9,156 nt of DNA from an uncultured Lachnospiraceae bacterium (GCA_934371505.1 CAKRNW010000093.1:1-9156), one strand, 5' to 3'. Counted from the stretch's first letter, positions 1 through 8,022 are shown. Translations and numbers: made by a program. The notes: generated from the sequence alone by a model not told the origin.

Positions 1-914
1 AAAAAATAGTTCTTACATTCTTTTTTATCACGGGAAAGCTGTCCAGTCAGCTCCTCCAGGCCGGAGAATTTTCGTTCCGGGCGGGTATGCTTGTAAAGAA
101 ATACTTCGATTTCCTTTCCATATAAATCCAATTCCACATCAAAGAGATTCGTCTCCACGCCGTAAATTTCCCGCTCCCCGATGGTGGGCTTACAGCCGAT
201 ATTGGTCATCCCCTGATATTTGTTTCCTTCATAAAGGGTTTCCGATACATAGACACCGTTGGGGGGTAACAGTTTCTCCCCGGAGGGTATCAGATTAGCT
301 GTGGGAGTATCGATGGTGCGTCCCACCGCATTGCCATGAACCACGGTTCCCCGGACACTATAGGGACGTCCCAACAGCAAGGCTGTCAGTTCCATATCTC
401 CCTGCAGTACTGCTTCCCGTACATAGGTGGAACTGATTTCCCTTCCGTTCATACATAACTTGTCCACAATCTCCACCTGATAACCCAGTTCGTCTGATAA
501 CTGTTGCAACAGTTCCACACCCCCAAGTCCTCTGTCTCCATAGGAAAGGTCGGTTCCCGCCGTGATATACCGGGTGTGCATTTTCTCTCCAAGAATGATT
601 TTCACAAAATCCTCCGGAGAGGTGGCTGCCGTCCTAGTATTCATGGGGAATTCGATGAGATAGTCAATGCCCATTTCTCCAAAATATTCCTGTTTTTCCT
701 CCCGGGTCATCAGTTCCTTCTGCTTTTTCCCGGAAAAGAATTCCGCCGGAGTGGGATTAAATGTAAAAATCGTGCTTTTCAGTCCCTGTTTCTTCTGCTG
801 TAGGATATTCTGCAGCAGTTTCTGATGCCCCAGATGAATGCCGTCAAATTTACCGATGGCTACTGCAGTAGGATAGGGTATGTTAAATTGTGTTGTCTCT
901 GCGATAATCTGCAT
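1..914 (-). CDS. ribF: Bifunctional riboflavin kinase / FAD synthetase RibF (3' end cut by window edge)
   Basis: RibF phosphorylates riboflavin to FMN and then adenylylates FMN to FAD in the cytoplasm. I translated 304 codons with no stop. The N-terminal nucleotidyltransferase domain (about 1-180) shows GKFDGIHLGH at 21-30, the GxFDGxHxGH signature, and ISSTYVR at 160-166. The C-terminal flavokinase domain shows GRTIDTPTANL at 198-208 with the PTAN motif, NIGCKPTIG at 238-246, and VETNLFD at 253-259 with the conserved Glu at 254. It ends near DKKECKNYF, so only a few residues are probably missing (family about 305-320). The ATG at 914 has AAGGA 12 bases upstream, slightly far; an in-frame TTG lies 24 bases earlier. 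Oddities: FNPTP replaces the usual xPHP, and GTDLSYG replaces GFDFxxG. These may be clade variants. It is the last gene seen in the operon, 69 bases after truB, the usual Firmicutes truB-ribF order. Confidence 0.95.
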   Translation of the reverse strand, partial: MQIIAETTQFNIPYPTAVAIGKFDGIHLGHQKLLQNILQQKKQGLKSTIFTFNPTPAEFFSGKKQKELMTREEKQEYFGEMGIDYLIEFPMNTRTAATSPEDFVKIILGEKMHTRYITAGTDLSYGDRGLGGVELLQQLSDELGYQVEIVDKLCMNGREISSTYVREAVLQGDMELTALLLGRPYSVRGTVVHGNAVGRTIDTPTANLIPSGEKLLPPNGVYVSETLYEGNKYQGMTNIGCKPTIGEREIYGVETNLFDVELDLYGKEIEVFLYKHTRPERKFSGLEELTGQLSRDKKECKNYF

Positions 915-983
915 CGTCTTACTTATTCCTTCATTCAATCACTTACAAGTATGCATGCGAGCGTAACATTTCATTTTCCGTGT

Positions 984-1886
984 TTACATGGAAGTGCCCA
1001 GAAACATTTTTACCGGTTTATATAGTTCCCCTTCTCTCTGGTAAATGCCACAGAACAGGTCATCGTCCCGGTAAACCCGCACCTCTGCCCCATTGGGAAT
1101 TTTTTCTCTGTTTTCGCAATGATGCTCCGTAAAAGAATTCCCGTTATCAATCCTCTTGCGGAATTGGGGAAGGACACGTACAGCCGGGTAGTCCGCAAAT
1201 ACCTGATCCACAGGAACGATGTGTTCTCCGATTTCTCCTGCATCCCGTAATTGTTCAATCTTGGATAAAGTCAGTGCCTGACCGATGGCAAAGGCACCGG
1301 ACCGGGTACGGGTCAACTGCTTCATGGCACCCAGACAGCCCAGCTTCTCTCCCATGTCCTGGCACAAGGTACGGATATAGGTTCCCTTGCCACACTTTAC
1401 CCGCATGGTCACATAGGGCAGGCTGATTTCCTGGATTTCGATTTCATAAATCACTACCGGACGGGCTTTGATTTCCACCTCTTTCCCTTCTCTCGCCAGT
1501 TCATAAAGCCGTTTGCCATCCACCTTCAAGGCAGAATACATGGGGGGAATCTGCTGGATCTCCCCGATAAAAGCCGTTGCTGCTTCCCGAATCTGTTCCT
1601 CTGTCACATCCACCGGACGGTTTTCCAGTACCGTGCCGCTTAAATCCTGGGTGTCTGTTTTCACTCCCAGCTGCAGTACCGCCACATATTCCTTGGTTTT
1701 GTCCGTGAGAAACTCACACAGTTTCGTACCCACGCCCAGACAAACAGGCAGCACGCCCACCGCATCCGGATCGAGCGTGCCCGTGTGTCCAATCTTTTTC
1801 TGTTTTAAAATACCGCGCAGCTTCGCCACCACATCGTGGGAGGTAAAGCCCGCCTCCTTATATACATTCAGAATTCCGTTATACAC
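984..1886 (-). CDS. truB: tRNA pseudouridine(55) synthase TruB
   Basis: TruB converts U55 of the T-loop of most tRNAs to pseudouridine. The 300-residue protein has the family signature GHTGTLDPDAVGVLPVCLG at 33-51, in which Asp39 is the catalytic aspartate by alignment with E. coli Asp48. Next come KEYVAV at 65-70 with the active-site Tyr67, QIPPMYSALKVDGKRLYEL at 112-130 and KGTYIR at 167-172. The region after about 230 is the C-terminal RNA-binding extension typical of Gram-positive TruB. The start is a GTG at 1886: AAGGA lies 7 bases upstream and overlaps the stop codon of nrnA, and the protein then begins YNGILNVYKEAG, the normal N-terminus. The 11-base gap to nrnA suggests translational coupling. 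Confidence 0.97.
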   Translation of the reverse strand: MYNGILNVYKEAGFTSHDVVAKLRGILKQKKIGHTGTLDPDAVGVLPVCLGVGTKLCEFLTDKTKEYVAVLQLGVKTDTQDLSGTVLENRPVDVTEEQIREAATAFIGEIQQIPPMYSALKVDGKRLYELAREGKEVEIKARPVVIYEIEIQEISLPYVTMRVKCGKGTYIRTLCQDMGEKLGCLGAMKQLTRTRSGAFAIGQALTLSKIEQLRDAGEIGEHIVPVDQVFADYPAVRVLPQFRKRIDNGNSFTEHHCENREKIPNGAEVRVYRDDDLFCGIYQREGELYKPVKMFLGTSM

Positions 1887-1897
1887 TGGATTTTCCT

Positions 1898-2860
1898 TTA
1901 CTGCTGCCCAAGCATGAATTGTTTCTCAATATGTACGGAGAGATTGTTGATACAATCATGGAAGGTGCCGGTCATGGTGCAGCCTGCCGCCCGTACATGT
2001 CCTCCGCCGCCGAAAAGCTGGGCAATCTGCGCTACATTCACTTTTTCGTTGGAACGCATGCTGACCTTGTACTGTAAGGCTCCGGTCTGATACATAAACA
2101 CTGCACAGTCCACTCCCTTGATATTGAGTAACTGGTTTACAATGCCATCCAGATCGCTGGAGGTTACCCCATAAAACTCCATGGTCCGCTGTTCCACACA
2201 GCTTACGGTACAGTGTCCGTCCATAAACTGAATGCTCTCCAGCAATGCCCTTCCCAGAATCTGGGTCTGCAGATAGGTCTTTTCATAAAAAGTCTCCGCA
2301 ATCAGCTTGGAAAAATCAAAGCCATAGCCGATAAGCTTTGCCCCAATCTCCATGGTATGAGGAGAGGTGCAGGAATACTGGAACACCCCGGTATCGTGAA
2401 TGATTCCGGTGTAAATGGCTCTTGCAATGTCCACATCCAGTTCTTCCCCCTCAAGCAGTTCATACACCAGTTCACTGGCAGAACTTGCGGTGGGTACCAC
2501 AAAATTTATCATGCCACAGCCACTGTTGCTGATATGATGGTCTACGTTGATGGTTTTCTTTGCCTGGTCAAAATACTTCCGGGCATCTCCCAGTCGTTCT
2601 GCAGCACAGTCCACACAGAAAAACACATCGTAAGTCTCCACTTCCGTCTGGAAATCTGTGCGGATCTGTTCTGTTCCCTTTAAGTCCCGGAACACATCCG
2701 GATACTTTTCCAGAAATAAGTCCACCCGTTTCTCCGGAAATCTCTTTTGCAGAAAAAGCAACAGCGCCACGGTGGAACCGACGCAGTCGCCATCCGGCCG
2801 GACATGACCACCTATGCCGATGGTGGCCGCATCCTTTACTTCTTCTATTAAATTAAACAT
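1898..2860 (-). CDS. nrnA: DHH/DHHA1 phosphoesterase, NrnA-type oligoribonuclease / pAp phosphatase
   Basis: NrnA-family enzymes degrade 2-5 nt nanoRNAs and hydrolyse 3'-phosphoadenosine 5'-phosphate, replacing Orn and CysQ in many Firmicutes. The 320-residue protein has the complete Mn-binding set: GGHVRPDGDCVGS (17-29; His19, Asp23, Asp25), VDCA with Asp84, the name-giving Asp-His-His at 107-109 in INVDHHISN, and Asp156 in TGIIHDTGVFQYS. The DHHA1 substrate-binding motif GGGGHVRAAG is at 284-293. It starts two bases after the rbfA stop; its GGAG ribosome binding site lies inside the last rbfA codons, eight bases from the ATG. This placement between rbfA and truB is common in Clostridia, whereas Bacillus has nrnA elsewhere. 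The family assignment is firm. The exact substrate (nanoRNA, pAp or c-di-AMP products) cannot be read from sequence. Confidence 0.93.
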   Translation of the reverse strand: MFNLIEEVKDAATIGIGGHVRPDGDCVGSTVALLLFLQKRFPEKRVDLFLEKYPDVFRDLKGTEQIRTDFQTEVETYDVFFCVDCAAERLGDARKYFDQAKKTINVDHHISNSGCGMINFVVPTASSASELVYELLEGEELDVDIARAIYTGIIHDTGVFQYSCTSPHTMEIGAKLIGYGFDFSKLIAETFYEKTYLQTQILGRALLESIQFMDGHCTVSCVEQRTMEFYGVTSSDLDGIVNQLLNIKGVDCAVFMYQTGALQYKVSMRSNEKVNVAQIAQLFGGGGHVRAAGCTMTGTFHDCINNLSVHIEKQFMLGQQ

Positions 2861-2862
2861 AC

Positions 2863-3240
2863 TTACTGCTCCGCGTCATGGTCGCCCTGGGCTTTCATGA
2901 CATCATCAATCTTTTTGGACATATCCACGCCGTAGGCAATGGACTGGTCCATAATAAAACGAATTTCCGGCGTATTCCGCAGATTGATCCTGCGCGCCAG
3001 CTCCCTGCGGATAAAACCCTCCGCACTGTTTAAGCCCTTTAAGGTATTTTGGATCTCATCCTCACCACCGAGGACACTGATCCAGGCCTTACAGGTCTTT
3101 AAATCCGGAGAAACCTCCACAGACACTACAGAAGTCCATGGACTGATTCTCGGGTCTTTAATCTCACCCCGGATTAAATTGGCGAGTTCCTTCTGGACTT
3201 CTCCGTTAATCCGGGTATTTTTTACGCTGTTTTTTCTCAT
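2863..3240 (-). CDS. rbfA: 30S ribosome-binding factor RbfA
   Basis: RbfA binds the maturing 30S subunit near the 5' helix of 16S rRNA and promotes late assembly and cold adaptation. The 125-residue protein is a normal short RbfA. It shows the N-terminal RINGEVQKELANLIRGEIKDPR segment (10-31, minor variations), the beta-strand VEVSPDLKTCKAWISV (41-56), the Ala-x-Gly kink of its KH-like fold in NSAEGFIR (71-78), and NLRNTPEIRFIMDQSIAYG (86-104). The ATG at 3240 has GGGAG nine bases upstream, in the 27-base gap after infB. The Bacillus ylxP gene, normally between infB and rbfA, is absent. Confidence 0.97.
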   Translation of the reverse strand: MRKNSVKNTRINGEVQKELANLIRGEIKDPRISPWTSVVSVEVSPDLKTCKAWISVLGGEDEIQNTLKGLNSAEGFIRRELARRINLRNTPEIRFIMDQSIAYGVDMSKKIDDVMKAQGDHDAEQ

Positions 3241-3267
3241 TAAAAACTACTCCCAGGGAAGTCACTC

Positions 3268-6219
3268 CTAACGAGGTACTTCCACCATAATATAGGCTTC
3301 TACAATGTCCAGTTCCTGCATCTTGTCAAAGTCTTCAAATACAAGACCGCACTCGAAGCCTTCTTTTACTTCCTTCACATCGTCCTTGAAACGCTTCAGG
3401 CTGGCAAGAGCTCCCTCGTAGATCTGCTCTCCCTCACGAGTGATACGGATCTTACAGCCACGCTCAAAACGACCGTCAAGCACATAGGAACCTGCAATAT
3501 TTCCCACAGCAGATGCTTTGAAGATCTGACGAACCTCGGCATGACCGATCACCTTTTCCTCGTAGACAGGATCCAGCATACCTTTCATTGCCTGCTCGAT
3601 ATCCTCAATTGCCTGGTAGATGACCTTGTACAGACGGACATCCACTCCTTCTTTCTCTGCAGTTGCCTTTGCGGTAGCATCCGGACGTACATTGAAACCG
3701 ATGATAATTGCATTGGATGCGGATGCCAGAGACACATCAGATTCATTGATGGCACCAACACCCCCGTGGATGCATTTAACAACCACTTCATCGTTGGACA
3801 GCTTCATCAGACTCTGTTTTACAGCCTCTACACTACCCTGTACATCCGCTTTGACAATCAGGTGCAGTTCCTTCAGGTTACCTTCCTGAATCTGGCTGAA
3901 CAGATCATCCAGAGACATCTTGGACTTGGTCTCTGCCAGCATCTTCTCTTTATTCTGGGCAACGAAGGTATCTGCATAGCTCTTCGCTGTCTTATCATTC
4001 TCATGTGCCAGGAATACTTCACCGGCATTGGGCACATCGGACAGACCTAAAATCTCTACCGGAGTAGAGGGTCCTGCCTCTTTTGCTCTTCTACCCTTGT
4101 CGTCCACCATAGCCCGGACTTTACCGTGACTTGCACCGGCAGATATGAAATCACCCACATGGAGAGTACCCTTCTGTACCAGAACCGTTGCCACAGGTCC
4201 CCGGCCTTTATCCAGCTGCGCCTCGATGACAAGACCTCTTGCACGGCGGTTGGGATTTGCTTTTAACTCCATAATTTCTGCAGTCAGAAGAATGGTCTCT
4301 AACAGGGTATCGATTCCCTCACCGGATTTTGCAGATACAGGAACAAACTCTGTGGATCCGCCCCAATCTACAGGAATCAGTTCATACTCTGTCATCTCCT
4401 GTTTTACTTTTTCCACATTGGCACCGGGCTTATCAATCTTGTTCACAGCCACGATGATTTCAACCCCTGCTGCCTTGGCATGGTTAATTGCCTCTACGGT
4501 CTGGGGCATCACACCATCGTCCGCAGCAACTACCAATACAGCAATATCCGTTGCATTGGCACCACGCATACGCATTGCGGTAAATGCCTCATGTCCGGGG
4601 GTATCCAGGAACGTAATGCTCTGTCCCTTTGCCTGTACGGTGTAAGCACCGATGGCCTGGGTAATACCACCAGCTTCTTTGTCGGTAACGTTGGTTTTAC
4701 GGATCGCATCCAGAAGGGAAGTCTTACCATGGTCAACGTGACCCATGACACAGACTACCGGAGGTCTGGACACCATTTCTGCCTCGTCCTCGTCATCTTC
4801 TTTTAACAGTTCCTCAATGACATCCACCTTGACTTCCTTCTCACAGATGATGTCGTATTCGATTGCGATATTTTCTGCTTCCTCAAAGGTCAATTCTGAG
4901 TTTACGGTTACAATCTGTCCCTGTAAAAACAGCTTCTTGATAATCACAGAGGGCTGCATCTTCATCTTATCAGACAGTTCCTTGATGGTGAGGGTCTCAG
5001 GAACAGTGATCACCTTGATCTGCTCCTCCGGTGCCTCCTCCTTCTTCTCAGGTTTGATGAAGCGGCCGGCTTTATTCGTCTTTACTTTGCTGTTGTCATC
5101 CTCGTAGATATGATCCTTCCTGGAGCGGTTGTCTCTCTCCTGGTTGCTGCGGCGTTTCTTATCGTCCCGAGGCTTCTCATTCTGCATCGGAGCTTCGCTT
5201 GCAAATCCTTTACCAGGTGCTGGCTTCTGGAACTTATTTCCGGGTCTATTTCCCGGTCCTGCATTGCCTCTTGAACCGCCGACACCACCGTTAGCAGGGC
5301 GGTTACCCTGCCCGTTACCGCCAAAATTACCTCTGCCGCCCTGGCCACCGCCAAAGCCTGTTCTATTCTGACCATCAAACCGTCTTTCGCCGTTACCGTT
5401 TCCATTGTTCGGTCTGCCATCACGGTTGCCCTGTCTGTCTGTTCTGTTCTGCCCGTTTCTATTCTGCCCATATTGTCCATTTCCTACTCCTGCAGGTCTT
5501 ACCGGAGGTGCAGTTCTTCCTGTAAAATTGGAGGAAGGTCTTCTCTCCTGAGTCTGCTGCTGTGCCTGTGCAGGTTTCTCTGCGGTACGGCTCTGCACTG
5601 CCTCGTTTGCTGCCGGTGCAGTGGTGTTTACCGGTCTGTTCTGCTCCTGCGCCGGACGCTCCTGTCTGCGCTGGGGCTGGGAAGCTCTGCCGTCATAATC
5701 ATTGGTTACCGGTGACGGTTTTACGCTGGAGCGGATCAAAGGTCTTCCTGTAGGGGAATTCACACGGAACGTATTTCCTCCCCGTCCGTTATTATTTCCC
5801 TGATTGCTGCCCTGACCCCCCTGGGGTCTGCGATTCTGTCCGTTACCGTTTCCCTGGTTGTTGTTTCCCTGGGGTCTGGAATTCTGCCCCTGGATTTTGG
5901 AATTATTCGGGTTACTTACGAAAATAATCTTTTTCTTTTTCTTCGGAGAATTTGTCTCCGGGCTCTTCTCCTGCTTAGGCTCCTCTGTTTTCACAGGGGC
6001 TGCCTTTGGTGCCTCTGCCTTCTCAGCCTTGGGGGCTGCCGGTTTTTCAGCCGGTGCATTTTTTTTACCAAAATGGGATCTCACAAGGGTTGCTGCATCA
6101 TCCTCAATGGAAGACTGTGCTGCCTTTGCTTCAATTCCTTTCTCCTGTAAAAAGGTCAGGACATCACTGCTCTTTATCTCAAATTCTTTTGCAAGTTCAA
6201 ATACTTTTGTTTTTGCCAT
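3268..6219 (-). CDS. infB: Translation initiation factor IF-2 with long low-complexity linker
   Basis: IF-2 is the GTPase that places initiator fMet-tRNA on the 30S subunit and promotes subunit joining. The protein has 983 residues, larger than B. subtilis IF-2 (about 716). A first IF2_N module lies at about 1-52 (KVFELAKEFEIKSSDVLTFL). A Lys/Ala/Pro/Glu-rich stretch (53-98) follows, then a linker at about 105-345 dominated by Gly, Asn, Gln, Arg and Pro, then a basic/acidic stretch and a second IF2_N module at 408-460. The G domain has GHVDHGKT at 493-500 (G1), GGIT 517-520 (G2), DTPGH 539-543 (G3), NKID 593-596 (G4) and SAK 629-631 (G5). Domains II, III and the fMet-tRNA-binding C2 domain follow to residue 983. 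The ATG at 6219 has a GGAGG that lies in the last ylxQ codons. Internal in-frame starts for shorter IF-2 forms are possible but I cannot establish them. Confidence 0.98.
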   Translation of the reverse strand: MAKTKVFELAKEFEIKSSDVLTFLQEKGIEAKAAQSSIEDDAATLVRSHFGKKNAPAEKPAAPKAEKAEAPKAAPVKTEEPKQEKSPETNSPKKKKKIIFVSNPNNSKIQGQNSRPQGNNNQGNGNGQNRRPQGGQGSNQGNNNGRGGNTFRVNSPTGRPLIRSSVKPSPVTNDYDGRASQPQRRQERPAQEQNRPVNTTAPAANEAVQSRTAEKPAQAQQQTQERRPSSNFTGRTAPPVRPAGVGNGQYGQNRNGQNRTDRQGNRDGRPNNGNGNGERRFDGQNRTGFGGGQGGRGNFGGNGQGNRPANGGVGGSRGNAGPGNRPGNKFQKPAPGKGFASEAPMQNEKPRDDKKRRSNQERDNRSRKDHIYEDDNSKVKTNKAGRFIKPEKKEEAPEEQIKVITVPETLTIKELSDKMKMQPSVIIKKLFLQGQIVTVNSELTFEEAENIAIEYDIICEKEVKVDVIEELLKEDDEDEAEMVSRPPVVCVMGHVDHGKTSLLDAIRKTNVTDKEAGGITQAIGAYTVQAKGQSITFLDTPGHEAFTAMRMRGANATDIAVLVVAADDGVMPQTVEAINHAKAAGVEIIVAVNKIDKPGANVEKVKQEMTEYELIPVDWGGSTEFVPVSAKSGEGIDTLLETILLTAEIMELKANPNRRARGLVIEAQLDKGRGPVATVLVQKGTLHVGDFISAGASHGKVRAMVDDKGRRAKEAGPSTPVEILGLSDVPNAGEVFLAHENDKTAKSYADTFVAQNKEKMLAETKSKMSLDDLFSQIQEGNLKELHLIVKADVQGSVEAVKQSLMKLSNDEVVVKCIHGGVGAINESDVSLASASNAIIIGFNVRPDATAKATAEKEGVDVRLYKVIYQAIEDIEQAMKGMLDPVYEEKVIGHAEVRQIFKASAVGNIAGSYVLDGRFERGCKIRITREGEQIYEGALASLKRFKDDVKEVKEGFECGLVFEDFDKMQELDIVEAYIMVEVPR

Positions 6220-6226
6220 GCGTTAA

Positions 6227-6541
6227 CTACCTCCATACCGTTTCCATCTGTTCCATCAGTGCTTTCGCAAAACCGGAATCCGTGATTGCAAGTGAAGATC
6301 TGACCTCTTTACCCATTGCGTGTCCCAGTGTCTCTTTCTCTCCGTAAACCACCAGCGGCACATGATAATAGGTACATTTGTTGGTAAACAGCTTCTTCGT
6401 ATTGTCAGAAGCATCCTCCGCCACCATCACCAGCTTGGCTTTGCCCTCTTTCACCGAGTTCTCCGTAGCGAATTCTCCGCTCACCACATTTCTGGATCTG
6501 GCTGCCAGGCCCAGCAAGGACAATACCTTATTCTGCTTCAA
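6227..6541 (-). CDS. ylxQ: YlxQ, L7Ae/L30e-family RNA-binding ribosomal-like protein
   Basis: YlxQ belongs to the L7Ae/L30e family, which binds kink-turn RNA; its cellular role in bacteria is not settled. From a TTG start at 6541 it has 104 residues, the usual family length, and begins KQNKVLSLLGLAARSRNVVSGE, matching the normal N-terminus (LLGLAxRxRxVVSGE). The L7Ae core includes AKLVMVAEDASDNTKK (35-50), VPLVVYGEKETLGHAMGKE (61-79) and AITDSGFA (85-92). I chose the TTG because AAGGAG lies 10 bases upstream and the family starts here. A longer form from the ATG at 6571 would add 10 atypical residues (RGWRRSLTR) and has a poorer ribosome binding site. The TTG form overlaps ylxR by 14 bases, and the ylxQ tail carries the infB ribosome binding site. 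Confidence 0.9.
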   Translation of the reverse strand: MKQNKVLSLLGLAARSRNVVSGEFATENSVKEGKAKLVMVAEDASDNTKKLFTNKCTYYHVPLVVYGEKETLGHAMGKEVRSSLAITDSGFAKALMEQMETVWR

Positions 6542-6812
6542 TCTCGTCAAACTCCTTCTCCAGCCTCTCATATATTTCTTTAGGAATACTCATTTTGAAG
6601 GAGCGCTCCAGTCCTTTGTTTTTCCGAGCCTTTTTCAGACATTCTTTTGAAAAACAAATATATGCGCCTCTTCCGTTTTTCTTTCCTGTTGCATCCAGCA
6701 CAATCTCATCTTCCGCAGTTTTTAAAACTCTGAGCATTTCTTTTTTGCTCTTCATCTCTCCGCATCCGACACATTGCCGCAAGGGAACTTTCTTAGCAGC
6801 CTGTTTTGCCAT
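6528..6812 (-). CDS. ylxR: YlxR / RnpM (DUF448), RNase P-modulating RNA-binding protein
   Basis: The 94-residue protein is a YlxR/DUF448 member. It has LRQCVGCGEMKSKKEMLRV at 11-29 and GRGAYIC at 47-53, the two family signatures, in a basic body (about 60-75 is Lys/Arg-rich) followed by an acidic helix. In B. subtilis the homologue is reported to bind the RNase P RNA and reduce its activity (renamed RnpM); transfer of that role here is inference. Four cysteines (14, 17, 53, 58) form a CxxC and a Cx4C pair that could hold a metal. The ATG at 6812 has GAGGG about 7 bases upstream, in the 12-base gap after nusA. Confidence 0.94.
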   Translation of the reverse strand: MAKQAAKKVPLRQCVGCGEMKSKKEMLRVLKTAEDEIVLDATGKKNGRGAYICFSKECLKKARKNKGLERSFKMSIPKEIYERLEKEFDEIEAE

Positions 6813-6824
6813 GTTCTTTCCCTC

Positions 6825-8003
6825 TTATTCTTCTGTTGCAGGCTCTTCTGCAGGCTCACTGCTGTTCTCAGCAGGCTCCTCATACTCGCCATCTTCGTAC
6901 TCGCCTTCCTCGTACTCATCGTAATCATCAATGTAGTCCTCATAACGGAAGCCGGGTGCATCCTTCGCCTGTGTCTCACTCTTGATGTCAATCTTGTATC
7001 CGGTCAGTCTTGCTGCCAGTCTTGCATTCTGTCCCTCTTTACCGATAGCCAGGGATAACTGATAATCAGGCACAACAACCTTTGCGGTCTTTTCTTCAGG
7101 ATCTGCAAATACTGCCACAATTTTTGCAGGGGATAATGCATTCTGAATCAGATTTCCGGGGTTCTCATCCCAGTTTACAATGTCGATCTTCTCACCGCGG
7201 AGTTCCTCCACGATGGCATTGACTCTGGCACCGTTCATACCTACGCAGGCACCCACTGCATCCACATTGGGATTGTTGGACCATACGGCAATCTTGGTAC
7301 GGCTGCCAGCCTCTCTGGCAATGCTCTTAATTTCTACAGTTCCGTCCTTAATCTCCGTTACCTCAGACTCAAAGAGGCGTTTTACCAGTTCGGGATGGGT
7401 ACGGCTGACCAAAATTCTGGGACCCTTAGGTGTATTTCTTACCTCCAGGATATAAACCTTGATACGCTCAGTAGGTTTAAATACCTCACCCTTTACCATC
7501 TCATTCTCGTTGAGCATGGCATCTGCTTTTCCAAGATTAATACTGATATTTCTTCCCACATAGCGCTGCACAATACCGGTAACCACATCCTTCTCTTTTT
7601 CAAAGTACTGGTTATAGATCACACTGCGCTCTTCCTCACGGATTTTCTGCAAAATTACATTTTTAGCATTCTGGGTGGCAATACGTCCAAACTCCTTGGA
7701 CTTAATCTCCACATGGATGATGTCACCAACTTTTGCCTTCTTGGAGATTGCCTGGGCATCCTCTAAGGAGATCTGCAGGCAGCTGTCCTCTACATCTTCG
7801 GCGGTGGGCACCACTTCCTTCTCTGCATAGCAGAGGAAATCACAGGTATCGCGGTCAATCTCTACTTTGATATTGTCGGATTTGCCAAAATGATTCTTGC
7901 ATGCGGTAATCAGGGAGTTCTCGATGGCTTCAAACAGAGTCTCTTTGCTGATTTCCTTTTCTTTTTCCAAGATATTGAGTGCTTCCATTAATTCCTTGTT
8001 CAT
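6825..8003 (-). CDS. nusA: Transcription termination/antitermination factor NusA
   Basis: NusA binds RNA polymerase and nascent RNA, stimulates pausing and hairpin-dependent termination, and takes part in rRNA antitermination. The 392-residue protein has the polymerase-binding N-terminal domain (about 1-125, MNKELMEALNILEKEKEIS), an S1 domain (about 136-200, GIVQRYVGRNISINLG), KH1 with VGACVGMNGAR (250-260) and KH2 with AIGKEGQNARLAARLTG (319-335). It lacks the C-terminal acidic repeat domains of E. coli NusA, as in other Firmicutes. Instead it ends in a strongly acidic, Tyr-containing tail (354-392, with EYEEGEYEDGEYEEP). The ATG at 8003 follows a GGAGG (8014-8018) 10 bases upstream; the gap to rimP is 19 bases. 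The leader hairpin upstream of rimP may be a NusA-sensitive attenuator of this operon. Confidence 0.98.
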   Translation of the reverse strand: MNKELMEALNILEKEKEISKETLFEAIENSLITACKNHFGKSDNIKVEIDRDTCDFLCYAEKEVVPTAEDVEDSCLQISLEDAQAISKKAKVGDIIHVEIKSKEFGRIATQNAKNVILQKIREEERSVIYNQYFEKEKDVVTGIVQRYVGRNISINLGKADAMLNENEMVKGEVFKPTERIKVYILEVRNTPKGPRILVSRTHPELVKRLFESEVTEIKDGTVEIKSIAREAGSRTKIAVWSNNPNVDAVGACVGMNGARVNAIVEELRGEKIDIVNWDENPGNLIQNALSPAKIVAVFADPEEKTAKVVVPDYQLSLAIGKEGQNARLAARLTGYKIDIKSETQAKDAPGFRYEDYIDDYDEYEEGEYEDGEYEEPAENSSEPAEEPATEE

Positions 8004-8022
8004 TTTCCTTTTTCCTCCTGTC

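Noticed and set aside
915..983. truB-ribF gap considered for a terminator or promoter
   Set aside because: The 69 bases contain only a small GCATGC palindrome and no T-tracted hairpin or clear -35/-10 pair, so ribF is most likely read with the operon.
504..1025. Short plus-strand frames opposite ribF and the truB-ribF gap
   Set aside because: They are shadows of ribF and truB, which have unambiguous family motifs on the minus strand.
3541..4050. 169-codon plus-strand open frame
   Set aside because: It lies wholly antisense to the conserved IF-2 C-terminal half, is Cys/His-rich without domain pattern, and has no ribosome binding site.
5129..5371. Plus-strand open frame coding a Pro-rich peptide
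   Set aside because: It is the antisense of the Gly-rich IF-2 linker; its Pro richness is the mirror of GGN/GGC codons, and no ribosome binding site or family match is visible.
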